From the NCBI GenBank assembly GCA_937900425.1, contig CALCDT010000142.1, positions 1 through 12,268 on the forward strand: 12,268 nt of DNA, given 5' to 3'. The stretch comes from an uncultured Alphaproteobacteria bacterium (GTDB lineage Bacteria; Pseudomonadota; Alphaproteobacteria; Rhizobiales; Pleomorphomonadaceae). Each line of letters opens with the position of its first letter. Position 1 is the stretch's first letter. The notes below the pieces were generated by a model that saw only the letters and a list, made by a program, of their open reading frames with translations, did no database searches and had not been told where the DNA came from. Positions 1 to 5,563 of the stretch are shown here, one piece after another. The position numbers were made by a program, and so were the translations under genes.

Positions 1-378
1 ACCTACTACGGCGCCGAGAAGGTGATGCCGCACTACAACGTCATGGGCGTCGCCAAGGCCGCGCTCGAGGCCAGCGTGCGCTACCTCGCCGTCGACCTCG
101 GCCCGAAGGGCATCCGCGTCAACGCCATTTCCGCCGGCCCGATCAAGACGCTCGCCGCCTCCGGCATCGGCGACTTCCGCTACATCCTGAAGTGGAACGA
201 ATACAACTCGCCGCTGCGCCGCACGGTCACCACCGACGAGGTCGGCGACGTCGGCCTCTACCTCTGCTCGGACCTCTCCCGCTCGGTCACCGGCGAAATC
301 CACCACGCCGACAGCGGCTATCACGTGGTCGGCATGAAGGCGGTGGACGCTCCCGACATCTCGGTCGTGAAGGACTAG
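1..378 (+). CDS. fabI: Enoyl-ACP reductase FabI, C-terminal part (5' truncated by window)
   Basis: This is the C-terminal 125 residues of the NADH-dependent enoyl-acyl-carrier-protein reductase, which performs the last reduction of each cycle of type II fatty-acid synthesis in the cytoplasm. Reading frame 1 is open from the window edge to a TAG at 376-378. Visible family marks are a YYGAEK segment holding the first active-site Tyr (fragment residue 2), then the FabI-type Tyr-x6-Lys pair (Y12 and K19 in YNVMGVAK). The substrate-loop block VNAISAGPIKTLAASGI follows, and the tail reads GEIHHADSGYHVVGM. FabI is usually about 260-275 aa, so roughly half lies outside the window with the cofactor-binding start. 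It is upstream of a histidine phosphatase and aroC, an order I recall as common in Hyphomicrobiales. Identification is very secure; only the start is unseen. Confidence 0.97.
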   Translation, partial: TYYGAEKVMPHYNVMGVAKAALEASVRYLAVDLGPKGIRVNAISAGPIKTLAASGIGDFRYILKWNEYNSPLRRTVTTDEVGDVGLYLCSDLSRSVTGEIHHADSGYHVVGMKAVDAPDISVVKD

Positions 379-401
379 TTGCCTCAACGGGCGGCGTGAT
401 C

Positions 402-414
402 GTCGCGTCGCGAC
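402..414. repeat. Short inverted repeat after fabI
   Basis: GTCGCG at 402-407 and CGCGAC at 409-414 form a perfect inverted repeat around one base, 24 bases after the fabI stop. The loop is too short for a good RNA hairpin and no T-run follows, so I do not call it a terminator. It could be a protein-binding site or chance in GC-rich DNA. Confidence 0.3.
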
Positions 415-446
415 TCCTTGCTGGGGATAATCTGTCGGTGGCTGTT

Positions 447-461
447 AATATCCGGGATATT
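447..461. promoter_or_regulatory. Palindrome, candidate operator
   Basis: AATATCC (447-453), one base, then GGATATT (455-461) form a perfect 7+7 inverted repeat in an AT-rich pocket of otherwise GC-rich DNA, about 110 bases before the small ORF at 570. Perfect dyads of this type are often dimeric-regulator sites, but I do not recognise a family for this one. A TTAA-N7-TAAA sequence at 484-498, a one-mismatch relative of the CtrA box TTAA-N7-TTAA, lies just downstream. Regulator identity is unknown. Confidence 0.35.
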
Positions 462-569
462 CTCTATTTGTTCTCGGCGGAGGTTAACAAATCGTAAACT
501 GCAGCGATTCTTGCGAGTCGTTTGCGGCTAGAACGGAAGCATGAGCTGATTCGCGGCGGCGAGGTTCTC

Positions 570-764
570 ATGCAGTCGAGCGGCAGAACGCCCCTCTTTT
601 CATTTGAAATCAAGGGAGTGTCCAAGAATGGTGCCCGTTGGAGCCTTAGCGTCAGCATTCCCTACCGGTTCGCCGCGGTCGTCGCCGCCATGGCTATGGC
701 AGCACTCGCCGGGGTGGATCTAGATCTGAGAGAATTGGTTGAACTCCTGCGTGTCTCGAACTGA
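570..764 (+). CDS. Hypothetical small protein with one hydrophobic segment
   Basis: I do not recognise this 64-aa product. ATG 570 is preceded by GAGG at 561-564 with a 5-base gap, a reasonable ribosome site; the frame is open upstream to a TTG at 522, but that start has no such site. The N-terminal half is mixed polar (segment LFSFEIKGVSKNGARWSLSV). A hydrophobic Ala-rich stretch follows at about residues 34-49 (RFAAVVAAMAMAALAGV), long enough for a marginal membrane segment, and then an acidic Leu-rich tail (DLDLRELVELL). The ORF overlaps the TTG start of the next gene by 26 bases, so coupling is possible. The stretch is less GC-rich than its neighbours, and codon choice looks looser than in the housekeeping genes. 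It may be real, a decayed remnant, or chance. Confidence 0.4.
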   Translation: MQSSGRTPLFSFEIKGVSKNGARWSLSVSIPYRFAAVVAAMAMAALAGVDLDLRELVELLRVSN

Positions 765-1368
765 CTTGCCGCACCCCGCCCATCCCCTCGTCTTCATCCG
801 CCACGGCGAGACCGACTGGAACGTGGTGAAGCGCCTGCAGGGCCGCACCGACATTCCGCTCAACGACACCGGCCGCGGCCAGGCCCGGCGCAACGGCGCC
901 GTGCTGCGCGAGCATTTGCGCGCGAGCGGCCACGACGTGGAGGATCATGTCCTTCTCGCCTCGCCGCTCGGCCGCGCCCGCGAGACCGCCGAGATCGTCG
1001 CCGCCACCCTCGGCGTCGACCCCGTCCGCATACGCTTCGACGAGCGCCTCGCCGAGATCCGCTTCGGCACCTGGGAAGGTCACTCCCTCGCCGAGATCGA
1101 GGCGACGCGGCCCGACGAGTTCGCCCCGCGCCGCCTCGCGCCCTACACCCATCGTCCGCCGGGCGGCGAGAGCTACGCCGACGTCGCCGAGCGCCTCGAA
1201 GGCCTGCTCTCGGCCCTCGCCGGCCCCGCCATCCTCGTCTCCCACGGCGGCGTCAGTCGGGCGCTACGGGCGCTGCTCACCGGCATCGACGGGCCGGACA
1301 TCGCCACGCTCCCGGTGCCGCAGGACCAATTCTTCCACTGGCATGCAGGCGAGGGACGCTGGATCTGA
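739..1368 (+). CDS. Histidine phosphatase family protein (phosphoglycerate mutase-like)
   Basis: This 209-aa protein belongs to the branch-1 histidine phosphatase superfamily, which transfers phosphate through a phospho-histidine intermediate; the substrate cannot be told from sequence. The RHGET motif at residues 21-25 gives the nucleophile His22. Arg residues in the RLQGRTD and SPLGRARETA segments form the phosphate pocket, Glu106 (LAEIRFGTWEG) is the likely proton donor, and SHGG carries the second catalytic His169. Length fits the family. The TTG start at 739 has GAGAGA at 728-733 five bases upstream; a GTG at 751 is an alternative that would remove four residues and leave the domain intact. 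Many annotations say phosphoglycerate mutase, but a general or metabolite phosphatase is as likely. It lies between fabI and aroC, a neighbourhood conserved in related bacteria as I recall. Confidence 0.9.
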   Translation: MNSCVSRTDLPHPAHPLVFIRHGETDWNVVKRLQGRTDIPLNDTGRGQARRNGAVLREHLRASGHDVEDHVLLASPLGRARETAEIVAATLGVDPVRIRFDERLAEIRFGTWEGHSLAEIEATRPDEFAPRRLAPYTHRPPGGESYADVAERLEGLLSALAGPAILVSHGGVSRALRALLTGIDGPDIATLPVPQDQFFHWHAGEGRWI

Positions 1369-1398
1369 GGGCCGGTCGGGGAGGGCAATGGGGCCGCA

Positions 1399-1443
1399 CC
1401 CCTCATCCGCCCTTCGGGCACCTTCTCCCGCAAGGGGAGAAGG
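1399..1443 (+). repeat. Palindromic intergenic repeat, copy A (RPE/REP type)
   Basis: This 45-bp unit begins CCCCTCATCC and ends with a perfect 9-bp hairpin, CCTTCTCCC (1421-1429) pairing with GGGAGAAGG (1435-1443) across a 5-base loop; a smaller GCCC-TTC-GGGC hairpin precedes it. This sequence type is widespread between genes in Rhizobiales genomes, where such units are called palindromic elements. It starts 30 bases after the stop of the histidine phosphatase gene. A nearly identical unit in opposite orientation lies at 1526-1570. Confidence 0.85.
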
Positions 1444-1525
1444 GGAGTATGTGGAGAAGTTCGGAGTTGATCCTCCGCCTTCAGCGGGCGCGGCCTGAGA
1501 TCGGCCTCGGAGTCAGCCGCGGCAG

Positions 1526-1570
1526 CCTTCTCCCCTCGCGGGAGAAGGTGCCCGAAGGGCGGATGAGGGG
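1526..1570 (-). repeat. Palindromic intergenic repeat, copy B, inverted
   Basis: The reverse complement of this 45-bp unit matches copy A (1399-1443) at 44 of 45 positions; the single difference is in the hairpin loop (A at 1432 against C at 1537, read as G on the minus strand). It has the same 9-bp stem (1526-1534 with 1540-1548). The two copies can pair with each other into a 45-bp stem with an 82-base loop, a strong barrier if transcription continued from the histidine phosphatase gene. The sequence between the copies (1444-1525) shows no gene. Confidence 0.85.
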
Positions 1571-1590
1571 GCTGTCCGAGGACGGGCTGA

Positions 1591-1607
1591 GGGCGGATGA
1601 GGGGGCT
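1591..1607 (+). repeat. Partial third copy of the repeat end (17-bp direct repeat)
   Basis: GGGCGGATGAGGGGGCT occurs at 1557-1573, at the outer end of copy B, and again here at 1591-1607 in the same orientation, 34 bases apart. The hairpin part is absent, so this is a truncated unit or a local slippage duplication of the end of copy B. Confidence 0.7.
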
Positions 1608-1637
1608 CGCCGCAGCCTCTCCGCCGCCACCGCCGAT

Positions 1638-1666
1638 TTGACCCCTTCCCCGCGCCCGCATAGAAA
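1638..1666 (+). promoter_or_regulatory. Candidate housekeeping promoter of aroC
   Basis: TTGACC at 1638-1643 and TAGAAA at 1661-1666, separated by 17 bases, resemble a sigma-70-type -35/-10 pair (5 of 6 and 4 of 6 to the classical consensus). Transcription would start near 1673, giving a leader of about 25 bases before the aroC ATG at 1698. The location just after the repeat cluster suggests that aroC has its own promoter. Confidence 0.45.
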
Positions 1667-1697
1667 GCAGCGGACCCATTCCCGCCGGACCCTTCCC

Positions 1698-2822
1698 ATG
1701 TCGCACAACAGCTTCGGCCATCTCTTCCGCGTCACCACCTGGGGCGAGAGCCATGGGCCGGCGCTCGGCTGCGTGGTCGACGGCTGCCCGCCCGGGCTGA
1801 CGATTTCGGCGGAGGCGATCCAGGGCTGGCTCGACCGGCGCCGGCCGGGCGGCTCGCGCTTCGTCACCCAACGGCAGGAGCCGGACACCGTCGAGATTCT
1901 CTCCGGCGTCTTCGAAGACGACCGTACGGGCGGCCTCGTCACCACCGGCACGCCGATCTCGCTGATGATCCGCAACGTCGACCAGCGGTCGAAGGACTAC
2001 GGCGAGATCCGCGACCGCTACCGACCGGGCCACGCCGACTACGTCTACGACATGAAATACGGCGTGCGCGACTATCGCGGCGGCGGGCGCTCGTCGGCGC
2101 GCGAGACCGCGGCGCGCGTCGCCGCCGGGGCGGTCGCCCGCCTCGTGCTGCCGGGGGTGACGATCCGCGGTGCCATGGTGCAGATGGGGCCGCACGCCAT
2201 CGACCGCACGCGGTGGGATTGGAGGGCGGTCGACGAGAACCCGTTCTTCTGCCCGGACCGGGAGACCGCGCGGCTCTGGGAAGACTATCTCGACGGCATC
2301 CGCAAGGCCGGCTCGTCGGTCGGCGCGGTGCTGGAGGTGGTGGCCGAAGGCGTGCCCGCCGGCCTCGGCGCGCCGGTCTACGGCAAGCTCGACCAGGACA
2401 TCGCCTCGGCGCTGATGTCGATCAACGCCGTCAAGGGCGTCGAGATCGGCGAGGGCTTCGCCTCCGCCGTCCTCACCGGCGAGGACAACGCCGACGAGAT
2501 GCGCCTCGGCGCCAACGGCCAGCCGGTGTTCCTGTCGAACCACGCGGGAGGCATCCTCGGCGGCATCTCCACCGGCGAGCCGATCGTCGCCCGCTTCGCC
2601 ATCAAGCCGACCTCCTCGATCCTGACCCACCGCCGCTCGGTGTCGGCGACGGGGGAGGAGGTCGACCTGCGCACCAAGGGCCGCCACGACCCCTGTGTCG
2701 GCATCCGCGCGGTGCCGGTCGGCGAGGCGATGATGGCCTGCGTGCTCGCCGACCACCTGCTGCGCCACCGCGGCCAGACCGGGCGCCCCGGCCCGGTCGA
2801 CTATCCGCCGCACCGGGCCTGA
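1698..2822 (+). CDS. aroC: Chorismate synthase
   Basis: This 374-aa enzyme removes phosphate from 5-enolpyruvylshikimate-3-phosphate to give chorismate, the last common step to aromatic amino acids, folate and quinones; it needs reduced FMN. All three family signatures are present: GESHGPAL near residues 16-23 with conserved His19, the block YRGGGRSSARETAARVAAG near 130-150, and RHDPCVGIRAVPVGEAMMA near the C-terminus. Length is normal for alphaproteobacteria. I chose ATG 1698 because the protein begins MSHNSFGHLFRVTTWGESHG, the usual start of the family. The frame is open back to 1449, but that part only reads through the palindromic repeats. There is no purine-rich ribosome site; the leader is pyrimidine-rich with a repeated CGGACCC-TTCCC motif. 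This and the candidate promoter imply a short, weakly SD-dependent leader. Confidence 0.97.
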   Translation: MSHNSFGHLFRVTTWGESHGPALGCVVDGCPPGLTISAEAIQGWLDRRRPGGSRFVTQRQEPDTVEILSGVFEDDRTGGLVTTGTPISLMIRNVDQRSKDYGEIRDRYRPGHADYVYDMKYGVRDYRGGGRSSARETAARVAAGAVARLVLPGVTIRGAMVQMGPHAIDRTRWDWRAVDENPFFCPDRETARLWEDYLDGIRKAGSSVGAVLEVVAEGVPAGLGAPVYGKLDQDIASALMSINAVKGVEIGEGFASAVLTGEDNADEMRLGANGQPVFLSNHAGGILGGISTGEPIVARFAIKPTSSILTHRRSVSATGEEVDLRTKGRHDPCVGIRAVPVGEAMMACVLADHLLRHRGQTGRPGPVDYPPHRA

Positions 2823-2873
2823 GTCCCGGCCCGCGTCGAGGCGCCTCCGCAGGCTCGGCGGACGCACGTTCGA

Positions 2874-3299
2874 TCAGTTGACGCCCTTCTCGGCGAGCCA
2901 GGCGTTCATCTCCGCGATCTCCTTCTCCTGCGCGGCGACGATCTCCTCGGCGAGTTTGCGGATCTCGGGGTCGGCGCCGTATTGCAGCACCACCTTCGCC
3001 ATGTCGATCGCGCCCTGGTGATGGGGGATCATGCTGCGCACGAAGTCGACGTCGGCGTCGCCGGTCAGCGGGATGTTCATCGCCTCGTGCATCCGGGCGT
3101 TGGCGGCGACGAAGGCGGCGCTGGCGGCCGAGACTTCGGGGCTCTCCTTGCTCATCGGGCCGTGCTCGCCGTGGTCCATCCCCGGCATCATCATCGTGTC
3201 GTTGGCCTCGCCGTCGTCGACGGCGGTCTGCGCCGGCGCGGCGGCCGGGGCGAGGGCGAGCAGGGCGGCGAGGAGGAAGGCGGAAGCGTGGCGCGGCAT
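2874..3299 (-). CDS. Secreted DUF305 protein, CopM-like metal-binding
   Basis: This 141-aa exported protein has a signal peptide at residues 1-24 (hydrophobic LL-AALLALAP core, probable cleavage after APAQ). A Met/His-rich linker (MMMPGMDHGEHGPM, 36-49) is followed by a DUF305 four-helix domain with the hallmarks MHEAMNIPLTGDADVDFVRSM and IPHHQGAIDMAK (His93/His94). Several DUF305 proteins, such as cyanobacterial CopM, bind copper in the periplasm, and the Met and His clusters here fit metal binding; the function is inferred from family. I used ATG 3299 rather than the longer open frame (to 3470) because it gives an intact signal peptide and has GGAGA at 3308-3312, eight bases upstream. A 7-bp GC-rich hairpin (3319-3336) lies in the leader. 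The gene is convergent with aroC, whose stop is 51 bases away, and divergent from the DUF3297 gene. Confidence 0.9.
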   Translation of the reverse strand: MPRHASAFLLAALLALAPAAAPAQTAVDDGEANDTMMMPGMDHGEHGPMSKESPEVSAASAAFVAANARMHEAMNIPLTGDADVDFVRSMIPHHQGAIDMAKVVLQYGADPEIRKLAEEIVAAQEKEIAEMNAWLAEKGVN

Positions 3300-3468
3300 C
3301 GGGACTGTCTCCGGGCGCGGCCCGCGGCGGCGGGCCGTCTGATGCGAGAATCTTTGCCAACCGGCGCGTTTTTGTGACAGAGGAACCGCGACGGCGCCAG
3401 TGCGCCCGCCATGCCGGCCGGCGGCCGGCCGCGGACCGCTCCGCCCCGAGCGACACGAGGACCAGACC

Positions 3469-3711
3469 ATGACCGACAGCCTGCCCGACCGCCTCTCGAC
3501 CGACCCCGACAGCCCGTTCTACGACGAGGATCTGCTCACCCGCGGCGTCGGCATCCGCTTCAACGGCACCGAGAAGACCAACGTCGAGGAATATTGCGTC
3601 TCCGAAGGCTGGATCCGCGTCGCCGCCGGCAAGACGCTCGACCGTCGCGGCAAGCCGATGACCCTGAAGCTCAAGGGCAAGGTCGAGGCTTTCGTCAAAG
3701 ACGCCGAGTGA
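3469..3711 (+). CDS. DUF3297 family protein
   Basis: This 80-aa protein matches the uncharacterised DUF3297 family, small proteins of proteobacteria with no assigned activity. The typical pattern is visible: an N-terminal SLPDRLSTDPDSPFYDEDLL segment, then GIRFNGTEKTNVEEYCVSEGW and the basic tail RRGKPMTLKLKGKVEAFV. No signal peptide or membrane segment is present, so it is probably cytoplasmic. One Cys (EYC) is conserved as far as I recall. ATG 3469 is supported by GAGGA at 3457-3461, seven bases upstream; the frame is open further back to 3400, but without a comparable site. It is divergent from the DUF305 gene with a 169-bp shared upstream region. I see no convincing promoter in that region; a GGAAC at 3382 lacks a matching CGTT downstream. 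Confidence 0.88.
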   Translation: MTDSLPDRLSTDPDSPFYDEDLLTRGVGIRFNGTEKTNVEEYCVSEGWIRVAAGKTLDRRGKPMTLKLKGKVEAFVKDAE

Positions 3712-3995
3712 GACGAAGACGGTCTGCGCGCGGTTGCAGCGTCCCTCGCTACGCGGGTCGCGGCGACGGACCGCTGACGATCGGCAACGCGGTGTTCCCC
3801 ATCGGCCTGCAGCAGCGTGACTTTTCGGCCACGCTGCGACTTCAGGTGGACGACGGTCCAGCTTGCACCATGAATCGGACTCGCCTTCTTTCGGGACCCG
3901 GACGACACTGCCTCCGGTTGTCGACCGTCCGGGGGCGGGCGACGACGGGGCGGCCGACTCGGCGCCCGGACCGCGACGCGTGATCGGGGGATGGA
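3712..3995. other. Intergenic region upstream of lipoprotein 1
   Basis: This 284-bp region separates the DUF3297 stop from the first lipoprotein gene. I see no gene here; open frames in it are out-of-frame continuations. Its second half is the conserved leader described at 3817-3953. No clear sigma-70 or EcfG promoter is visible. Confidence 0.6.
3817..3953 (+). repeat. Conserved leader upstream of lipoprotein 1 (copy 1 of duplication)
   Basis: This stretch aligns with 4636-4771. Identical blocks are GCCACGCTGCGAC (3828-3840 and 4647-4659), CGGACTCGC (3876-3884 and 4695-4703), GGTTGTCG (3916-3923 and 4735-4742), each at an offset of exactly 819 bases, and ACGGGGCGG (3945-3953 and 4763-4771) at 818. 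Between blocks, agreement is only about half, so the constant spacing is the main evidence of homology. The 13-bp block is the best candidate for a regulatory element. Confidence 0.6.
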
Positions 3996-4403
3996 ATGAA
4001 GGCGACTGGAATGATTCTGGCGGCCGCGCTGGCGCTGGCCGTGAGCGGGTGCGTGACACGCGAGTCCGAGAGCGGGCCGCAGGTTATCAGGCCGGGCGGT
4101 AGCTTCACCTGGTTCTACTACTCGTCACCCAAGCGATTCTGTCAGGTCGGCATACCGGCGGAATACAAGATCATCACGCCGCCGCAGCATGGCCGGCTCG
4201 AGATCGTCACCGAGCGCGGCCGGGACGACAACGAAGGACGGGCGTGCAGCGGCAAGGACATCAAGACGACCGGCATCGCCTACAGGGCGCCGGCCAACTA
4301 TGCCGGACCTGACCGCTTCGTGGTTGAAGTCGGCCGGCAGCGGTACACCAACGCTTCGATCCGGGCGTGGCGGCGTTACGAGTATCAGATCATCGTCAAG
4401 TGA
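3996..4403 (+). CDS. Small lipoprotein, tandem paralogue 1, unknown function
   Basis: This 135-aa protein has a lipoprotein signal: a short charged start, hydrophobic core LAAALALAV and lipobox VSGC with lipidated Cys19, so the mature protein should be membrane-anchored in the envelope. The mature part is a single compact domain of about 100 residues, probably beta-rich. Its pattern TPPQHGRLEI ... AYRAPANYAGPDRFVVEV resembles the Big_9/cadherin-like bacterial Ig fold (P-x-HG ... Y-x-P-x-x-x-x-G-x-D-x-F), which is an inference from pattern only. Two further Cys (C49 and C84) are shared with the paralogue and could form a disulfide. It ends RRYEYQIIVK. ATG 3996 has a G-rich run, GGGGGATGGA, directly upstream. 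It is 54% identical over the last 99 residues to the gene at 4829-5239. I recognise no named family. Confidence 0.85.
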   Translation: MKATGMILAAALALAVSGCVTRESESGPQVIRPGGSFTWFYYSSPKRFCQVGIPAEYKIITPPQHGRLEIVTERGRDDNEGRACSGKDIKTTGIAYRAPANYAGPDRFVVEVGRQRYTNASIRAWRRYEYQIIVK

Positions 4404-4828
4404 AGTGCGAACGGGGGGCCGTCGGGGGTGTGCGTTCTCCGGGTGCGGCGCGGCCTCGATCTTCTTCCGTCGCGACGCGCACCGCCTCGCGGCACTCGAA
4501 GGTCGGGCGCGGCCGGCTTGCGCCGCCGCGCCGCGATCGTCGATCCCTCGCCGATGCGCCAATCTCGATACGGGTTGATCGGACGCCGTTCCGAACGTGG
4601 ATTCCTTGTATCGATCGTCAGGCGCGCAGACCCGAGTGGCAATTCCGCCACGCTGCGACCTGAAGTCGAATAGGCCACGTTTTCCTCGTGTTGACGGACT
4701 CGCTTTACCCGACCGGCCGAACCATTCTCCGGCTGGTTGTCGCGGGTGGTATGGCGCATTCAACGGGGCGGGTCGACGGCGCCGATCGCTCGGACGGCTT
4801 GTGCAGCATGGATTTGCAAGAGGGTCAT
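4404..4828. other. Intergenic region between the two lipoprotein genes
   Basis: This 425-bp stretch has no ORF I believe. Its first half (4404-4620) shows nothing recognisable. The second half contains the conserved leader at 4636-4771, including an inverted repeat GTGGC-N6-GCCAC at 4636-4651. No intrinsic terminator with a T-run follows the first lipoprotein, so read-through is possible, although the copied leader suggests that each gene has its own control. Confidence 0.55.
4636..4771 (+). repeat. Conserved leader upstream of lipoprotein 2 (copy 2 of duplication)
   Basis: This is the partner of 3817-3953, with the same order and spacing of identical blocks. Here the 13-bp block is preceded by an inverted repeat, GTGGC (4636-4640) and GCCAC (4647-4651), whose left arm is not perfect in copy 1. 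The segment lies 58 bases or more before the ATG at 4829. Confidence 0.6.
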
Positions 4829-5239
4829 ATGATCAACGGGTGGGTCAGGGGGATCGTTCTCGCGGCGGCGCTCGCGACGAGCGGTTGTGTGACGACGATG
4901 CCGCAGGACGGTCCGGCCACGGTTGCGGCGGGCGAAGGCTTCTCCTGGTATTTCTATTCTACCGACAAGCGCTGGTGCGACACCGGAATGCCGTCGCTGA
5001 TCAAGATCATCACACCGCCGCGACATGGTCGGGCCGAGGTGATCATGGAACACGTCACGGTCGATGACGAGGACAAGAAGTGCAACGGCCGCACGTTCAA
5101 GGCCAACAAGATCGTCTATGAGGCTCCCCGGGGTTACAAGGGACCGGACGACTTCGTCATCGAGGTCGGAAGCCAACGCTACGTCGGCAGTTCGATCCGG
5201 GCATGGAAGCGGTACGAGTACAAGGTCATCGTCAAGTAA
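4829..5239 (+). CDS. Small lipoprotein, tandem paralogue 2, unknown function
   Basis: This 136-aa paralogue of the preceding gene has signal core GIVLAAALAT, lipobox TSGC and lipidated Cys20. The mature domain aligns without gaps to paralogue 1 from FSW onward, 53 of 99 identical by hand. Shared features are the Cys pair (C50, C85), KIITPPxHGR, the Y-x-AP-x-x-Y-x-GPDxF block, and the end SIRAWKRYEYKVIVK. The surface segment around residues 74-93 diverges most. I chose ATG 4829 because it gives the standard lipoprotein leader and has GAGGG at 4820-4824 four bases away. An in-frame ATG at 4808 would add only MDLQEGH, and the frame upstream of that reads through the non-coding leader. Function is unknown; the fold suggestion is the same as for paralogue 1. 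Confidence 0.87.
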   Translation: MINGWVRGIVLAAALATSGCVTTMPQDGPATVAAGEGFSWYFYSTDKRWCDTGMPSLIKIITPPRHGRAEVIMEHVTVDDEDKKCNGRTFKANKIVYEAPRGYKGPDDFVIEVGSQRYVGSSIRAWKRYEYKVIVK

Positions 5240-5258
5240 GGCTTCCTGGCGTCAGGCC

Positions 5259-5288
5259 GGCTTCTCCGATCCCTTCGGGGAAAAGCCG
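5259..5288 (+). terminator. Possible hairpin after lipoprotein 2
   Basis: CGGCTT (5259-5264) can pair with AAGCCG (5283-5288), and inside it TCCC-TTCG-GGGA forms a 4-bp stem capped by a stable TTCG loop. The stems are separated by an asymmetric bulge, and no T-run follows on the plus strand. It may slow or stop transcription of the lipoprotein gene, but the call is weak. Confidence 0.3.
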
Positions 5289-5316
5289 CAGGGGAAACGC
5301 CACGATCGCCCGATCG

Positions 5317-5365
5317 AAAAACGACCGCCCCGTCCCCTCTCGCCGGAGAGGGAACGGGGCGGTCG
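5317..5365 (-). terminator. Rho-independent terminator of the DUF3309 gene
   Basis: A perfect 12-bp stem (5322-5333 with 5354-5365), one C/A mismatch, a further 7-bp stem (5335-5341 with 5346-5352) and a GCCG loop make a long GC-rich hairpin. Five A residues at 5317-5321 read as TTTTT immediately after the stem on the minus strand. This is the classic layout of an intrinsic terminator for the gene ending at 5405. On the plus strand no T-run follows, although the stem may also hinder incoming transcription from the lipoprotein gene. Confidence 0.85.
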
Positions 5366-5404
5366 CCTTGCCGGTGAGCCCGGCGCGAGCTGGTCGTCGT
5401 GCCG

Positions 5405-5563
5405 TCAGATCCGCCCGAGCAGCAACAGGATCAGCACGACGATCAGCACCGCGCCGAGGATGCCGGAGGGGCCGTAGCCCCAGCCGCGCGAGTGCGGCCA
5501 GGCCGGGATGGCGCCGACGAGCAGCAGGATGACGATGATCAGCAGGATGGTACCGACGGGCAT
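5405..5563 (-). CDS. DUF3309 family small membrane protein
   Basis: This 52-aa hydrophobic protein matches DUF3309, tiny proteins of unknown function common in alpha- and other proteobacteria. It has two membrane segments, about residues 4-20 (ILLIIVILLLVGAIPAW) and 35-50 (ILGAVLIVVLILLLLG), joined by the family loop PHSRGWGYGPSG. ATG 5563 is marked by a near-perfect ribosome site, GGAGGAG, six bases upstream (5570-5576). The frame is open far upstream (to 5890), but no homologous sequence is visible there. A GGAAC-N17-CGTT promoter lies about 75 bases upstream and a strong terminator follows, so the gene is probably a single-gene unit switched on by general stress. What the protein does in the membrane is unknown. 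Confidence 0.92.
   Translation of the reverse strand: MPVGTILLIIVILLLVGAIPAWPHSRGWGYGPSGILGAVLIVVLILLLLGRI

Noticed and set aside
1449..1697. Upstream extension of chorismate synthase
   Set aside because: It translates the palindromic repeats and leader; aroC homologues begin at MSHNSFGH.
2823..2873. Bidirectional terminator between aroC and the DUF305 gene
   Set aside because: A GCGTC/GACGC pair exists, but the stem is broken and there is no T-run on either strand.
3339..3362. Sigma-54 promoter on the minus strand upstream of DUF305
   Set aside because: A GG and a GC are present, but their spacing is 11 rather than the required 10 bases.
3382..3406. GGAAC as a third EcfG-type promoter upstream of DUF3297
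   Set aside because: The bases 16-17 downstream read CGCC rather than CGTT, so only the -35 half is present.
2602..4059. Long minus-strand open frame of 485 codons
   Set aside because: It crosses aroC, DUF305 and DUF3297 in the wrong phase, with Arg/Pro/Ala-rich low-complexity sequence typical of GC-rich shadow frames.
4125..4763. Minus-strand ORF antisense to lipoprotein 1
   Set aside because: The plus-strand frame has a lipobox and a clear paralogue; the antisense frame has neither.
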